DNA from: Roseomonas mucosa ATCC BAA-692
GTDB taxonomy: Bacteria; Pseudomonadota; Alphaproteobacteria; Acetobacterales; Acetobacteraceae
Length of the DNA: 64,000 bases
Direction of reading: 5' to 3'
Assembly (NCBI RefSeq): GCF_000622225.1
Contig: NZ_JHWD01000007.1
Coordinates: 1 to 64,000, forward strand
The position numbers and the translations under genes were made by a program. The notes beneath the pieces were generated by a model that saw only the letters and a list, made by a program, of their open reading frames with translations, was not told the origin of the DNA and did no database searches. Of this stretch, positions 25,706 through 34,210 are shown piece after piece; positions within the stretch are counted from its first letter, which is position 1, and each line of letters begins with the position of its first letter.

Positions 25706-26049
25706 GCCTCGCCCCCGATCCCGTCCAGCAGTTCCGGGACGACGATCCCCTTCTCGGCCATCAGCGCGGCCATGGCCCGCAGCCAGCGCTCGTAATAGGT
25801 CAGCGCATGGTACTCGGCCTCGGGGATGGCCTCGATCGAACGGCGCAGCTCGTCCACCGTCATCAGCCCGCGCGCGGCGAGGATCTGGCGCAGCGCGTCC
25901 ACCCGGCGGCCGAAGGCGTCGGGTGGGGCATCGTCCTGCGGCTCGACCGGCGTGCAGAGGAAGCGCGGATGCGCGCCGAGATCGTGCGGCGCGGCGCGCG
26001 GGTCTCGTTCCGTGCCGGGCGCGTTCCCGGTTGCCGCGGCCTGCGTCAT
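25702..26049 (-). CDS. Nitrile hydratase beta N-terminal half / thiocyanate hydrolase beta-type subunit
   Basis: This 115-aa helical protein corresponds to the N-terminal half of NHase beta, or to the related NHase activator fold: FGRRVDALRQILAARGLMTVDELRRSIEAIPEAEYHALTYYERWLRAMAALMAEKGIV. The YYERWLxAxxxLxxEKG segment is the family hallmark. Start ATG 26049 overlaps the stop of the secreted SH3 gene by 4 nt (ATGA), and its own stop overlaps the next gene by 4 nt. It could serve as structural subunit, cobalt-loading chaperone, or both; the gene order favours the structural subunit. Confidence 0.87.
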   Translation of the reverse strand: MTQAAATGNAPGTERDPRAAPHDLGAHPRFLCTPVEPQDDAPPDAFGRRVDALRQILAARGLMTVDELRRSIEAIPEAEYHALTYYERWLRAMAALMAEKGIVVPELLDGIGGEA

Positions 26050-26900
26050 CCGCCGATCACCTCGTCCGCCGTCACGCCGAACATCTCGGCCCGCTTCAGC
26101 CAGCCACGGTACTCGCCCACCTGGACCTCGCACCAGGCACTTCCCTGGGCGCAGGCGCGGATGCGGCCGATCACCCCCGGCTGCAGCCGCGCCACCGCGC
26201 CGGCATCCTCCTCCGGGCGGCGGCGCATCGTGTGCATCTCGCCCCGCACGGTGAAGGTCCGGCGCCCGAGGCCCAGGTTGGAATGGTGCACCCAGCCCTC
26301 GGTGCCGTCCTGGTCGCGGATGCGGCGCCACTGGTCGAACTCGCGGACGATCTCCACCGGCAGGTCCCGGCGCTGATAGGTCCATTCGATGGGGAAGCGC
26401 GTGCCCGGACCGGCACGCATGTTCACCTCGTCCGAGCGGAGCGGCGCGAAGCGCGGCAGCGGCAGGCCGGTCACGGAGCCCACGGCGGGCTCCGGCTCGG
26501 ACGGCGGGGCGGGGGCCGGCGCGGGCGGCTTCAGGACGCCCGCGCCCGCGGCGGCGCCCGCCGCCCCGGCAGCGGCGCCGGCGGCGGCACCGGCCGCTCC
26601 CTTGGCGGCGGCGCCCGGGCGCTTGGTGGCGCGGGCATCGGGCTTGCCGGCGGTCGGGGGCTCCCGGCGGGCGGCATTGCCCCGGGCCTCCCCCTGCGGC
26701 CTGACGGTGGAAGGGCGGGACGCCGTGCCGGAGCCCCCTTGGGTACTCCCTTGGGCACGCGGCGGCAGTTGCAGCGTGTGCGGCGGGGCGGCCTGCCCCC
26801 CGGTCTGTCCCCCGGTCTGGGCCAGCACGGCGGCGGGGGTCCCGAGCGATCCGGAGAAAGCCAGGAGCAGGAAGGTCGGCAGCGTGAAGGTACGTCGCAT
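26046..26900 (-). CDS. Secreted bacterial SH3 domain protein with long Ala/Pro-rich linker
   Basis: The 284-aa protein has a signal peptide (MRRTFTLPTFLLLAFSGSLGTPAAVLAQ), then a low-complexity Gln/Pro/Arg and Ala-rich linker (about 30-140, including repeated GAAAGAAAGAAG). A tandem SH3-like (YgiM/SH3_4) region follows at about 145-280, with VNMRAGPGTRFPIEWTYQRRDLPVEIV, DGTEGWVHHSNLG and GVIGRIRACAQGSAWCEVQVGEYRGWL. Such domains usually bind peptidoglycan or sit in the periplasm. Its stop overlaps the NHase/SCNase-like beta start, so it is translated as part of the same operon despite having no known link to that enzyme. Confidence 0.88.
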   Translation of the reverse strand: MRRTFTLPTFLLLAFSGSLGTPAAVLAQTGGQTGGQAAPPHTLQLPPRAQGSTQGGSGTASRPSTVRPQGEARGNAARREPPTAGKPDARATKRPGAAAKGAAGAAAGAAAGAAGAAAGAGVLKPPAPAPAPPSEPEPAVGSVTGLPLPRFAPLRSDEVNMRAGPGTRFPIEWTYQRRDLPVEIVREFDQWRRIRDQDGTEGWVHHSNLGLGRRTFTVRGEMHTMRRRPEEDAGAVARLQPGVIGRIRACAQGSAWCEVQVGEYRGWLKRAEMFGVTADEVIGG

Positions 26901-26958
26901 CGGCAGGCCTATTGAGGGCCGCGAACGGGGGGGTCGGTCAACCCGTCCGGCCCATCAT

Positions 26959-27348
26959 TCAGAAAGTCAGGATTTGCCCCGCCCCGACCGATTCGAGAAA
27001 GGTGGCGAAGCCCGCCACCTCCACCTGCGGGTGCAAGGCCGATGCCGGCAAGCCCTCGGCACGCAGCCCGGCCTCGCAGGCGAGCAGCCGGACCGGCAGT
27101 TCCAGCGCCGCCTCCAGCAGCTCCGCCGCCGTGGCCACGCCGCGTTCCGCCATCAGCGCCTCGCGCATGTCGGCCAGCAGGGGGCTTTCGCGCAGCAGCA
27201 GCCGGCAGCCGCCATTGGTGGCGAAAAGCGTCACCCGCCGCCCTAGCGCCGCTGCCCCGGTCGCCGCCACCAGGGCGTAATGCCCCTTCTCATGTCCCCC
27301 GGAGGCGAGCAGCACCCCCAGCGGCACCCCGCCCGTCCCCATGCTCAC
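26959..27348 (-). CDS. DsrE-family protein
   Basis: The 129-aa DsrE/DsrF-like protein is small, cytosolic and Rossmann-like (LLASGGHEKGHYALVAATGAAALGRRVTLFATNGGCRLLLRE; ELLEAALELPVRLLACEAGLRAEGL). The family includes sulfur-relay proteins such as TusD/DsrE, in which a conserved Cys receives persulfide. Here Cys is present in LLACEAGLRAEG, at the usual position, so a sulfur-transfer role is plausible. Start ATG 27348 overlaps the stop of the MoeB/ThiF-like gene by 4 nt (ATGA); the next gene follows after 58 bp. Confidence 0.83.
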   Translation of the reverse strand: MSMGTGGVPLGVLLASGGHEKGHYALVAATGAAALGRRVTLFATNGGCRLLLRESPLLADMREALMAERGVATAAELLEAALELPVRLLACEAGLRAEGLPASALHPQVEVAGFATFLESVGAGQILTF

Positions 27349-28175
27349 GCCACCCCGCAGACGGGGGTCGTGGCTTCCGTCGCATGGGCGGAAAGGTCAT
27401 GGATCGTGGCATTCTCGCCACAGAGCGCGCAGCCTGGATCGCGGCGCAGGCGGATGTCGCGGAAGCGCGCCTCCAGCGAGTCCCAGAGCAGCAGGCGGCC
27501 GGACAGGCCGGCGCCGATGCCCAGGATCTCCTTCAGCACCTCCGTTGCCTGGAGCGTGCCCATCACCCCGGTCACCGCCCCCAGCACCCCGGCCTCGGAG
27601 CAGGTCGGCACCAGGCCGGGCGGTGGCGGTTCCGGGTGCAGGCAGCGGTGGCAGGGATGCGGCGCGCCGAGATGCGACTTGTAGGTGGAAAGCTGCCCCT
27701 CGAAGCGCAGCACCGCCGCCGAGACCAGCGTGCGGCCCAGCAGGTGGCAGGCATCGCCCAGCAGGAAGCGGGTCTCGAAATTGTCGGTGCCGTCGCAAAC
27801 CAGGTCGTAGCGCGGGATCAGCGCCTCCGCCGCCGCGGCATCCATGCGCCGCGCATGGACCTCGACGCGAACCTCCGGGTTCAGCCGGCGGATGGTCCCG
27901 GCGGCGCTTTCCGCCTTGCCCTGCCCCAGCCGGTCCGTGTCATGCGCCACCTGGCGCTGGAGGTTGCTCAGCTCCAGCGTGTCATGGTCCACGATCCCGA
28001 TCGTGCCGACCCCGGCGGCGGCGAGGTAGAGCGCCAGCGGCGAGCCGAGCCCGCCCGCCCCCACCACCAGCACCCGCGCCGCGCGCAGTTTCGCCTGCCC
28101 CGTGGCGCCCACCTCGGCCAGCAGGATGTGACGGGAATAGCGGTGGAGTTCCGCTTCGGAGAAGTCGAGCGACAT
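27345..28175 (-). CDS. moeB: HesA/MoeB/ThiF-family E1-like adenylyltransferase
   Basis: The 276-aa E1-like enzyme adenylates the C-terminal Gly of a ubiquitin-like sulfur carrier (ThiS, MoaD). It has the ATP-binding GAGGLGSPLALYLAAAGVGTIGIVDHDTLELSNLQRQ, the DGTDNFETRFLLGDAC block, paired zinc cysteines in PCHRCLHPE and GCALCGE, and the catalytic-Cys region LVPTCSEAGVLGAVTG. No rhodanese domain is fused. ATG 28175 gives the conserved SEAELHRYSRHILLAEVG start; an in-frame ATG at 28184 adds three residues. MoeB versus ThiF cannot be settled from sequence. It overlaps the DsrE gene by 4 nt. Confidence 0.92.
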   Translation of the reverse strand: MSLDFSEAELHRYSRHILLAEVGATGQAKLRAARVLVVGAGGLGSPLALYLAAAGVGTIGIVDHDTLELSNLQRQVAHDTDRLGQGKAESAAGTIRRLNPEVRVEVHARRMDAAAAEALIPRYDLVCDGTDNFETRFLLGDACHLLGRTLVSAAVLRFEGQLSTYKSHLGAPHPCHRCLHPEPPPPGLVPTCSEAGVLGAVTGVMGTLQATEVLKEILGIGAGLSGRLLLWDSLEARFRDIRLRRDPGCALCGENATIHDLSAHATEATTPVCGVA

Positions 28176-28240
28176 GCCCGCCATATGGCACGGCGGCGGC
28201 GCTTCCGCAGGGGGGGCCTTCCCGCTCCGGCCGCCGGGTT

Positions 28241-28963
28241 TCAGATCGGCGCGCGGCCGATGCGGCCCAGATGCGTGTCGTGGAAGCCGGAGGCGTATTT
28301 CAGCCCGTGTCCCAGGGCGCGGTCGATGCCGATATGCAGCAGCCAGGCCAGGGCGAAGCTGCCCAGCAGCCGGTCGCCGGTGCTGACGGCCAGCGCGCCC
28401 AGGACCAGCGGCCCCGGCGTCACATGCACGAGGTTGTAGAGGATGGAGCCCAGCCGCCGCCCACCGAGATAGGCCAGGATCGACAGGTCCGGCGCGATGG
28501 CGGCCAGGACGAAGGCCCACCAGCCGGTGCCGAGCCAGATCTGCCCGACCAGCCCGACCGTGGCCAGCGCCAGCCCCTCCAGCCGCAGCATCAGGTTCAC
28601 CGCGCCGGTCGCATGGCCCGGATCGGTGGAGTAGGTCACGGCGATCGCCTCGGCCTCCCGCCTCTGGCGCGGGGCACGGGCGGGCGCGGCGCGGCGAGGC
28701 ACGGGGACGGGTTCCGCGACGAGTTCGGGAGCGGGTTCCGGCGGGGCTTCGGCCGGCGACTCGCCCGCGGCGCGGCGGCGGGCCGCGGGGGCCTTCGCCC
28801 GGCGCTTCGCGGGGAGCGGCTCCTCGACGGAAAGCGGCGGGCGGCTGCGGGTGGCGCGGGTCACCGCGCGCCGCCCCTGCGGGGGTTCGGGGTGGGAAGA
28901 CCGGTCCTGTGCGGCGCCATCGGCGGGGTGTCTCGTCCTGGGAAGTGCAAGCGCGAAGAGCAT
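28241..28963 (-). CDS. DUF4260 membrane protein with disordered N-terminal extension
   Basis: Residues about 125-240 form a DUF4260 membrane domain: LMLRLEGLALATVGLVGQIWLG, WAFVLAAIAPDLSILAYLGGRRLGSILYNLVH, GSFALAWLLHIGIDRALGHGLKYASGFHDTHLGRIG. The HIGxDRxxGxGLKY and DTHLGRIG motifs are diagnostic. Its role is unknown. The N-terminal 120 residues are Pro/Ala/Arg-rich and unstructured, and the start is uncertain: ATG 28963 is used, ATG 28972 is equally possible, and a start near the domain with an unusual codon cannot be excluded. It faces coaBC divergently. Confidence 0.75.
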   Translation of the reverse strand: MLFALALPRTRHPADGAAQDRSSHPEPPQGRRAVTRATRSRPPLSVEEPLPAKRRAKAPAARRRAAGESPAEAPPEPAPELVAEPVPVPRRAAPARAPRQRREAEAIAVTYSTDPGHATGAVNLMLRLEGLALATVGLVGQIWLGTGWWAFVLAAIAPDLSILAYLGGRRLGSILYNLVHVTPGPLVLGALAVSTGDRLLGSFALAWLLHIGIDRALGHGLKYASGFHDTHLGRIGRAPI

Positions 28964-29060
28964 CACCGGCATAACAACCCCGCCTTCGCGCGACCAGGGG
29001 CCGGCCAACGCCCGCGCCGGCCCCTGGCCCGCCTGCGGCATGGCGGCTACACCTGCCGCC

Positions 29061-30482
29061 ATGCTGAACGGCAAGCGCGTCCTGCTGATCGTCTCGGGCT
29101 CCGTGGCCGCCTTCAAGGCGTTGGAGCTCGCCCGCCTGCTCGGCAAGGCCGGCGCCTCGGTGACCGGGCTGCTCACGGAAGGGGGGGCGCGCTTCGTCAC
29201 CCCGCACGCGCTGCAGGCCATCACCAACCGCCCCCTGGCGCAGGACCTCTGGTCGCTGGAGGAGGAGGCGGAAGGGCTCGGCCATATCGCCCTGGCGCGC
29301 GGGCACGACATCGTGGTGGTCGCCCCCGCCTCGGCCGACCGGCTGGCGCGCATGGCCGCCGGAATGGCGGACGACCTCGCCGGGGCCGCGCTGCTGGCCA
29401 CCACCGCGCCGGTGCTGGTCGCCCCGGCGATGAACTGGGCCATGTGGGCGCATCCGGCGACGGTGGCGAACATGGCCATCCTGGCGAATCGCGGCGTGCA
29501 TGTGGTGGGACCGGAGGATGGCCCGATGGCCGAGGCCGAATCCGGCCCGGGCCGCCTCAGCGAGCCGCCCGCCATCCTGGCCGCGATCGGGGCGGTGCTG
29601 GAGGAGACCCTCCCCGGCCCGGCCGATCCGGGGCTGGAGGCCGCGCTCGACGCCGCCATCGCCGCCGGCGAGGACGCGGGGGGCATGGCGCCGCCCGGCA
29701 ACCCGGCGGCGGAGGACGCGGATGTCCCGGCTGCCCCGGCCGCCGCTCCCTTGGGCAGCGCCACGCCCGCCCTGGGCGACGTGCCCGCGCTGCGCGCCGC
29801 GCGCCCGGCGGAGAATGCCGCCGCCGCCTCGGCCGCGCGGCCGCTGGTGGGGCGCCACGTCCTGGTGACGAGCGGCCCGACGCATGAGCCGATCGACCCG
29901 GTGCGCTACCTCGCCAACCGTTCCTCCGGGCGGCAGGGCCATGCCATCGCCGCGGCGCTGGTGGCGCTGGGCGCCCGGGTGACGCTGGTCACCGGCCCGG
30001 TCGCGCTGCCGGACCCGGCGGGCACCGTGGCCGCGCATGTGGAAAGCGCGCGCGAGATGCTGGCCGCCTGCGAGGCCGCCCTGCCGGTGGATGCGGCAGT
30101 CTGCGCCGCGGCGGTGGCGGACTGGCGCGTGGCCGAGGCCAGCAACGGCAAGATCAAGAAGCGCGAGGGCGCGGCCCCGCCGGAGCTGCGCCTGGTGCCC
30201 AACCCGGACATCCTGGCCACGCTCTCGCACCATGCGCGGCGCCCCGGCCTCGTGGTGGGCTTCGCGGCGGAAACGGACGACCTGCTGGCGAACGCCCAGG
30301 CCAAGCTGGCGCGCAAGGGCTGCGACTGGATCGTGGCCAACGATGTCTCGGGAGATGTGATGGGCGGCGCGGAGAACAGGGTGCATCTGGTGACGCGGGA
30401 CGGCATCGAGGACTGGCCGCGCCTGCCGAAGGAGGAGGTGGCGCGCCGCCTCGCCGCCCGGATCGCGGAGGCGCTGGCATGA
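29061..30482 (+). CDS. coaBC: Bifunctional phosphopantothenoylcysteine decarboxylase / phosphopantothenate-cysteine ligase
   Basis: The 473-aa CoaBC makes 4'-phosphopantetheine in CoA synthesis. The flavoprotein CoaC half (1-185) has the first-strand [14 protein letters not shown], catalytic His75 in LGHIALAR, and PAMN at 122-125. The clamp segment reads [13 protein letters not shown], with Glu158 exactly where E. coli has catalytic Cys158. After a long Ala/Pro-rich linker (about 190-265) the CoaB half has [41 protein letters not shown] and [11 protein letters not shown]. The last base pair of the stop overlaps the dut start (ATGA), so the two are coupled. Confidence 0.93.
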   Translation: MLNGKRVLLIVSGSVAAFKALELARLLGKAGASVTGLLTEGGARFVTPHALQAITNRPLAQDLWSLEEEAEGLGHIALARGHDIVVVAPASADRLARMAAGMADDLAGAALLATTAPVLVAPAMNWAMWAHPATVANMAILANRGVHVVGPEDGPMAEAESGPGRLSEPPAILAAIGAVLEETLPGPADPGLEAALDAAIAAGEDAGGMAPPGNPAAEDADVPAAPAAAPLGSATPALGDVPALRAARPAENAAAASAARPLVGRHVLVTSGPTHEPIDPVRYLANRSSGRQGHAIAAALVALGARVTLVTGPVALPDPAGTVAAHVESAREMLAACEAALPVDAAVCAAAVADWRVAEASNGKIKKREGAAPPELRLVPNPDILATLSHHARRPGLVVGFAAETDDLLANAQAKLARKGCDWIVANDVSGDVMGGAENRVHLVTRDGIEDWPRLPKEEVARRLAARIAEALA

Positions 30483-30931
30483 GCCGCGCCACCATCCAGG
30501 TCACCCGCCTGTCCCATGCCGAGGGCCTGCCCCTGCCCGCCTATGCCACGCCGGGCGCCGCGGGGATGGACCTGCTGGCGGCGGTGACGGCACCGCTGAC
30601 CATCCCCCCGGGCGGGCGGGTGCTGGTGCCGACCGGGCTCTGCGTCGCCCTGCCGGCGGGGCACGAGCTGCAGGTGCGCCCCCGCTCCGGTTTGGCGCTG
30701 AAGCACGGCATCACCATGCCCAACACGCCCGGCACGGTGGACGAGGATTATCGCGGCGAGCTCTCGGTCATCCTGATGAATGCCGGGCAGGAGAGCTTCA
30801 CCGTGGAGCGCGGCATGCGCATCGCCCAGGCGGTGCTGGCCCCCGTGACCCATGCCGAATGGGCGGAGGTCGAGGCGCTGCCGGAGACCCGGCGCGGCAC
30901 CGGCGGATTCGGCTCCACCGGCACGCGCTGA
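30479..30931 (+). CDS. dut: Deoxyuridine 5'-triphosphate nucleotidohydrolase
   Basis: The trimeric dUTPase converts dUTP to dUMP, keeping uracil out of DNA and supplying dUMP to ThyX. All five motifs are visible in 150 aa: [44 protein letters not shown] and the C-terminal P-loop-like [10 protein letters not shown]. Its ATG at 30479 overlaps the coaBC stop by 4 nt, a common alphaproteobacterial pair. Confidence 0.97.
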   Translation: MSRATIQVTRLSHAEGLPLPAYATPGAAGMDLLAAVTAPLTIPPGGRVLVPTGLCVALPAGHELQVRPRSGLALKHGITMPNTPGTVDEDYRGELSVILMNAGQESFTVERGMRIAQAVLAPVTHAEWAEVEALPETRRGTGGFGSTGTR

Positions 30932-30949
30932 GGCGGAGGCCTGCCGCCG

Positions 30950-32164
30950 TCAGCGGCCGGCCAGCGCCGCCTGCCGCCCGGTCAGCTCCGTGAGGTAATA
31001 GGCCATGCCGGCCAGGGCGACGGCCCCGCCGAACCAGGCCACGCCGGTCCAGCCGCCCTGGGTGAAGAGCAGGCTGGCCATGGTGGAACCCACGGCTCCT
31101 CCCAGGAAGAAGATCGCCATGTAGAGCCCGTTGAGGCGCGAGCGGATCTCCGCCCGCAGCGTGTAGATGGCGCGTTGTCCCTGGATCTGCGTCATCTGCA
31201 CCCCGGCATCCAGCACGACCGCCGCGACCACCAGCGCCGCCAGCGAATCCCGCCCCAGCCAGGCGATCACGAAGGCGCAGAGAGCGAAGGCGAAGGCCAG
31301 GCCCGTGCTGGGCCGGGTCAGCCCCCGGTCGGCCAGCCAGCCCGCCAGAGGGGCGACCAGCGCGCCCGCCGCCCCGGCCAGGGCGAAAAGCGCGATGCCG
31401 GTCTGCGACAGGTGGAAGGGCGATTCCATCAGGTGCAGCGGCACCGCCGTCCAGAACAGGCTGAAATTGCAGAACTGCGCCGTCTGGTAGGCGGCGCGGC
31501 GGCGCAGGATCGGCGTGTCGCGCAGCACCGGCCAGAGCGAGCGCAGCAGCGCGCCATAGCCCGCCTGCGGATGCGGGCGGCGCTCCGGCAGGCGGCGGGA
31601 CAGGATCACCGTGAGGCCCGCCATCAGCACGGCGGAAAGGATGAAGACCGACCGCCAGCCGAAATGGTCGGCGATCAGGCTGGCCGCCGGGCGGGCGAGC
31701 AGGATGCCGAGCAGCAGCCCGCTCATCACCTTGCCCACCACCTGCCCGCGCCGGGCCTCCGGCGTCATGTGCGCGGCCAGCGGCACCAGCATCTGCACCG
31801 CCACCGAGGCGATGCCGACCAGCAGCGAGGCCAGCAGGAAGACCGGCGCCGAGGTAGCGAGCCCGGCGGCCAGCAGCGCCAGGGTGGAGCCGGCCAGGGT
31901 CAGCGCCACCAGCCGGCGGTTCTCCACGAGGTCGCCCAGCGGCACCAGCAGGATCAGCCCGGCGCAGTAGCCGAGCTGGGTCAGGGTCACCACCAGCCCC
32001 GCCACCGCCGGGCCGAGGCCGATGGAGGGGGCGATCAGCCCGATCAGCGGCTGGGCGTAGTAGATGTTCGCCACCGCCATGCCGCAGGAGATGGCCAGGA
32101 GCAGGATCAGCCCGGAGGACGGGCCGCCGTCGTGCTCGCGCAACTGCGCCGCGCTTTCCGCCAT
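30950..32164 (-). CDS. MFS transporter, drug-efflux/AraJ-YgaY type
   Basis: The 404-aa protein has 12 predicted transmembrane helices. The loop after helix 2 (PLGDLVENRRLVALTLAG) carries the GD-x3-RR-like motif A of major facilitators. The IYYAQPLIGLIAPSIGLGPAVAGLVVTLTQLGYCAGLILLVPLGD N-terminus and RGQVVGKVMSGLLLGILLARPAASLI match the YgaY/AraJ-like proton-coupled efflux group. Substrate is unknown. It is convergent with dut, only 18 bp apart, and on the same strand as ubiE 222 bp upstream. Confidence 0.88.
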   Translation of the reverse strand: MAESAAQLREHDGGPSSGLILLLAISCGMAVANIYYAQPLIGLIAPSIGLGPAVAGLVVTLTQLGYCAGLILLVPLGDLVENRRLVALTLAGSTLALLAAGLATSAPVFLLASLLVGIASVAVQMLVPLAAHMTPEARRGQVVGKVMSGLLLGILLARPAASLIADHFGWRSVFILSAVLMAGLTVILSRRLPERRPHPQAGYGALLRSLWPVLRDTPILRRRAAYQTAQFCNFSLFWTAVPLHLMESPFHLSQTGIALFALAGAAGALVAPLAGWLADRGLTRPSTGLAFAFALCAFVIAWLGRDSLAALVVAAVVLDAGVQMTQIQGQRAIYTLRAEIRSRLNGLYMAIFFLGGAVGSTMASLLFTQGGWTGVAWFGGAVALAGMAYYLTELTGRQAALAGR

Positions 32165-32386
32165 GCATCACCTCTTCCGCTGCTGCTTCGGTCAGGAGCC
32201 TTCCCCGCCGGGCAGCGGGCGACGAGGGCGCGGCAGGCGGCCACGCCGGGGCGTCAGGCTCGGTCGGCCCCGGACCAGATAGGCCGGAGCGGCACCGAAG
32301 CGGATAGGTCCAGCCCCGCCGGGAGAGCATCCCTGCCCGGCGCTGCGGCGCAGCAGGCCGGGCGGGAGTGGCAGGTCAGGCCCGGG

Positions 32387-33124
32387 TCAGAGGCGCCAGC
32401 CGGTGTGGATCGCCACGATCCCGCCCGAGAGGTCGCGGTGCGACACACGCTCCAGGCCGGCGGCGCGGAACATCTCCTCCAGCCTTTCCTGGTCCGGGAA
32501 CTGGCGGATGCTTTCGGCGAGGTACTGGTAGCTCTCGGCGTCGTTGGCCACCTTGGCGCCGATCGCCGGCAGGGCCTTGAAGCTCCAGGCATCGTAGAGC
32601 TTCGCCAGCGCGTCGATCCGCAGGCGGGAGAATTCCAGCACATGGAATCGCCCGCCCGGCCGCAGCACCCGTCGCGCCTCCCGGATCACGGCATCCTTGT
32701 CCGTGCAGTTGCGCAGGCCGAAGGCCATGGAGACCTTCTCCACGCTGCGGTCCGGCAGCGGAATCCGCTCGGCATCGGAACAGACGAAGCTCAGCCCCTC
32801 GGCCAGTCCGCGCGACAGCGCCCTGCCCTGTCCGACGCTCAGCATGCTGGCGTTGATGTCCGACAGGATCACCCGCCCCGCCCCGCGCTCCTTCGCCAGG
32901 AAGGCCACGTCGCCCGTGCCGGCGGCGAGGTCGAGCAGGGTCTCGCGCGGCGAGGCGGCGATGGCGGCCACGAAGGCGCGCTTCCACAGCCGGTGGATGC
33001 CGAGCGACATCAGGTCGTTCATGACGTCGTAGCGGGGGGCGACGCTGTCGAAGACCCCACGCACCAGGCTAGCCTTCTCGTTGCGCGGAACCTGGCGGAA
33101 GCCGAAATCGGTCTGGTCGGACAT
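32387..33124 (-). CDS. ubiE: Ubiquinone/menaquinone C-methyltransferase UbiE
   Basis: The 245-aa SAM-dependent methyltransferase acts on the benzoquinone ring in ubiquinone synthesis (and demethylmenaquinone if present). Motif I is TLLDLAAGTGDVAFLAKERG. The UbiE signature blocks YDVMNDLMSLGIHRLWKR and YQYLAESIRQFPDQERLEEMFRAAGLERVSHRDLSGGIVAIHTGWR are intact. Start ATG 33124. It is divergent from mutM with a 104-bp intergenic region. Confidence 0.96.
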   Translation of the reverse strand: MSDQTDFGFRQVPRNEKASLVRGVFDSVAPRYDVMNDLMSLGIHRLWKRAFVAAIAASPRETLLDLAAGTGDVAFLAKERGAGRVILSDINASMLSVGQGRALSRGLAEGLSFVCSDAERIPLPDRSVEKVSMAFGLRNCTDKDAVIREARRVLRPGGRFHVLEFSRLRIDALAKLYDAWSFKALPAIGAKVANDAESYQYLAESIRQFPDQERLEEMFRAAGLERVSHRDLSGGIVAIHTGWRL

Positions 33125-33228
33125 GGCACCCTATCTAGAGCGGAACGCCGCGCCGGGATATCCGCCCCGCGGCGGCTTTCCATGCCCCCACCGGGGGCGT
33201 GATCCCCCCGCCCTCCATCGGAGAGAAG

Positions 33229-34119
33229 ATGCCCGAACTGCCCGAGGTCGAGACCGTGATGCGGGGCCTGTCCGCCGTGCTCACCGGCCGCACCATCGCC
33301 CATGCCGAGACCCGCCGCGCCGGGCTGCGCTGGCCCTTCCCGCCCGACCTGGCGATACGCCTGACCGGGGCGCGGGTGGAGGGATTCCGCCGCCGCGCGA
33401 AATACATGCTGATGCGCCTGTCCACCGGCGATTCGATGCTGGTCCATCTCGGCATGTCCGGCCGCATGGTGGCGCGGCTGGAGGAGTCGCCGCCGGTCCC
33501 TTCCCTGGGGCCGCAGGGCGCGGCCTCCGACACGCGCGGCGCGGCGCCGGAGCGGCATGAGCACCTGGTGATGGAGACGGAGGATGGCTGGCGGGTCGGC
33601 TTCTGCGACCCGCGGCGCTTCGGGATGGTGGACCTCGTTCCCACCGCGGCGGAGGATTCGCACCGCCTTCTGGCCGGGCTGGGGCCGGAGCCGCTGGACG
33701 ACGCCTTCACCCCCGCCATCCTGTCCCGTGCCCTGGCCGGCAAGGCGACGCCGATCAAGGCCGCGCTGCTGGACCAGCGCATCGTGGCCGGGCTCGGCAA
33801 CATCTACGTGTCGGAGGCGCTCTACCGCGCCGGGATCTCCCCCCGCCGCCTGGCCGGCACGGTGCCCGGCGCCCGTGCCGCGCGGCTGGTGCCGGCGATC
33901 AAGGCGGTGCTGAAGGAATCCATCGAGGCCGGCGGCTCCTCGCTGCGCGACTATGTGCGGGCGGATGGGGAGGTCGGCTTCTTCCAGGAGCGCTTCCATG
34001 TCTATGACCGGGAGGGTGGCGCCTGCCCCGCCTGCCCCGGCCCGCCGAAGTGTCCCGGCATCGCCCGCATCGTGCAGGCCGGGCGCAGCACTTTCTTCTG
34101 CCCCCGGACCCAGCGCTGA
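33229..34119 (+). CDS. mutM: Formamidopyrimidine-DNA glycosylase
   Basis: Fpg removes oxidised purines such as 8-oxoguanine. The 296-aa protein begins [14 protein letters not shown], giving the catalytic N-terminal Pro and Glu after Met removal. It has [12 protein letters not shown] with the conserved Lys, and [20 protein letters not shown] and the H2TH helix region. The C-terminal zinc finger is unusual: [33 protein letters not shown]. The usual last Cys of the CPxCQ ending is Thr, while an extra Cys lies after the first pair. ATG 33229 has GGAGAGAAG upstream. Confidence 0.95.
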   Translation: MPELPEVETVMRGLSAVLTGRTIAHAETRRAGLRWPFPPDLAIRLTGARVEGFRRRAKYMLMRLSTGDSMLVHLGMSGRMVARLEESPPVPSLGPQGAASDTRGAAPERHEHLVMETEDGWRVGFCDPRRFGMVDLVPTAAEDSHRLLAGLGPEPLDDAFTPAILSRALAGKATPIKAALLDQRIVAGLGNIYVSEALYRAGISPRRLAGTVPGARAARLVPAIKAVLKESIEAGGSSLRDYVRADGEVGFFQERFHVYDREGGACPACPGPPKCPGIARIVQAGRSTFFCPRTQR

Positions 34120-34147
34120 GGCCGCCTGCCCCCGGGGCAGGCGGCCT
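34119..34147 (+). terminator. Hairpin terminator after mutM
   Basis: Immediately after the mutM stop codon the GC-rich arms AGGCCGCCTGCCCC and GGGGCAGGCGGCCT form a near-continuous stem of about 13 bp with a tiny C-rich loop. It is followed by TTCG rather than a long T run, as usual in very GC-rich genomes. Confidence 0.65.
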
Positions 34148-34210
34148 TCGGGGGATGCCCGTGACCTTCCGGGCCTCGCCGCGTTCCTCCTGCGCAGAGG
34201 AGGCAAGGCC

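Noticed and set aside
28851-29060. In-frame extension upstream of coaBC
   Set aside because: The conserved CoaC start is at ATG 29061; the upstream residues are Arg/Pro-rich and overlap the divergent gene.
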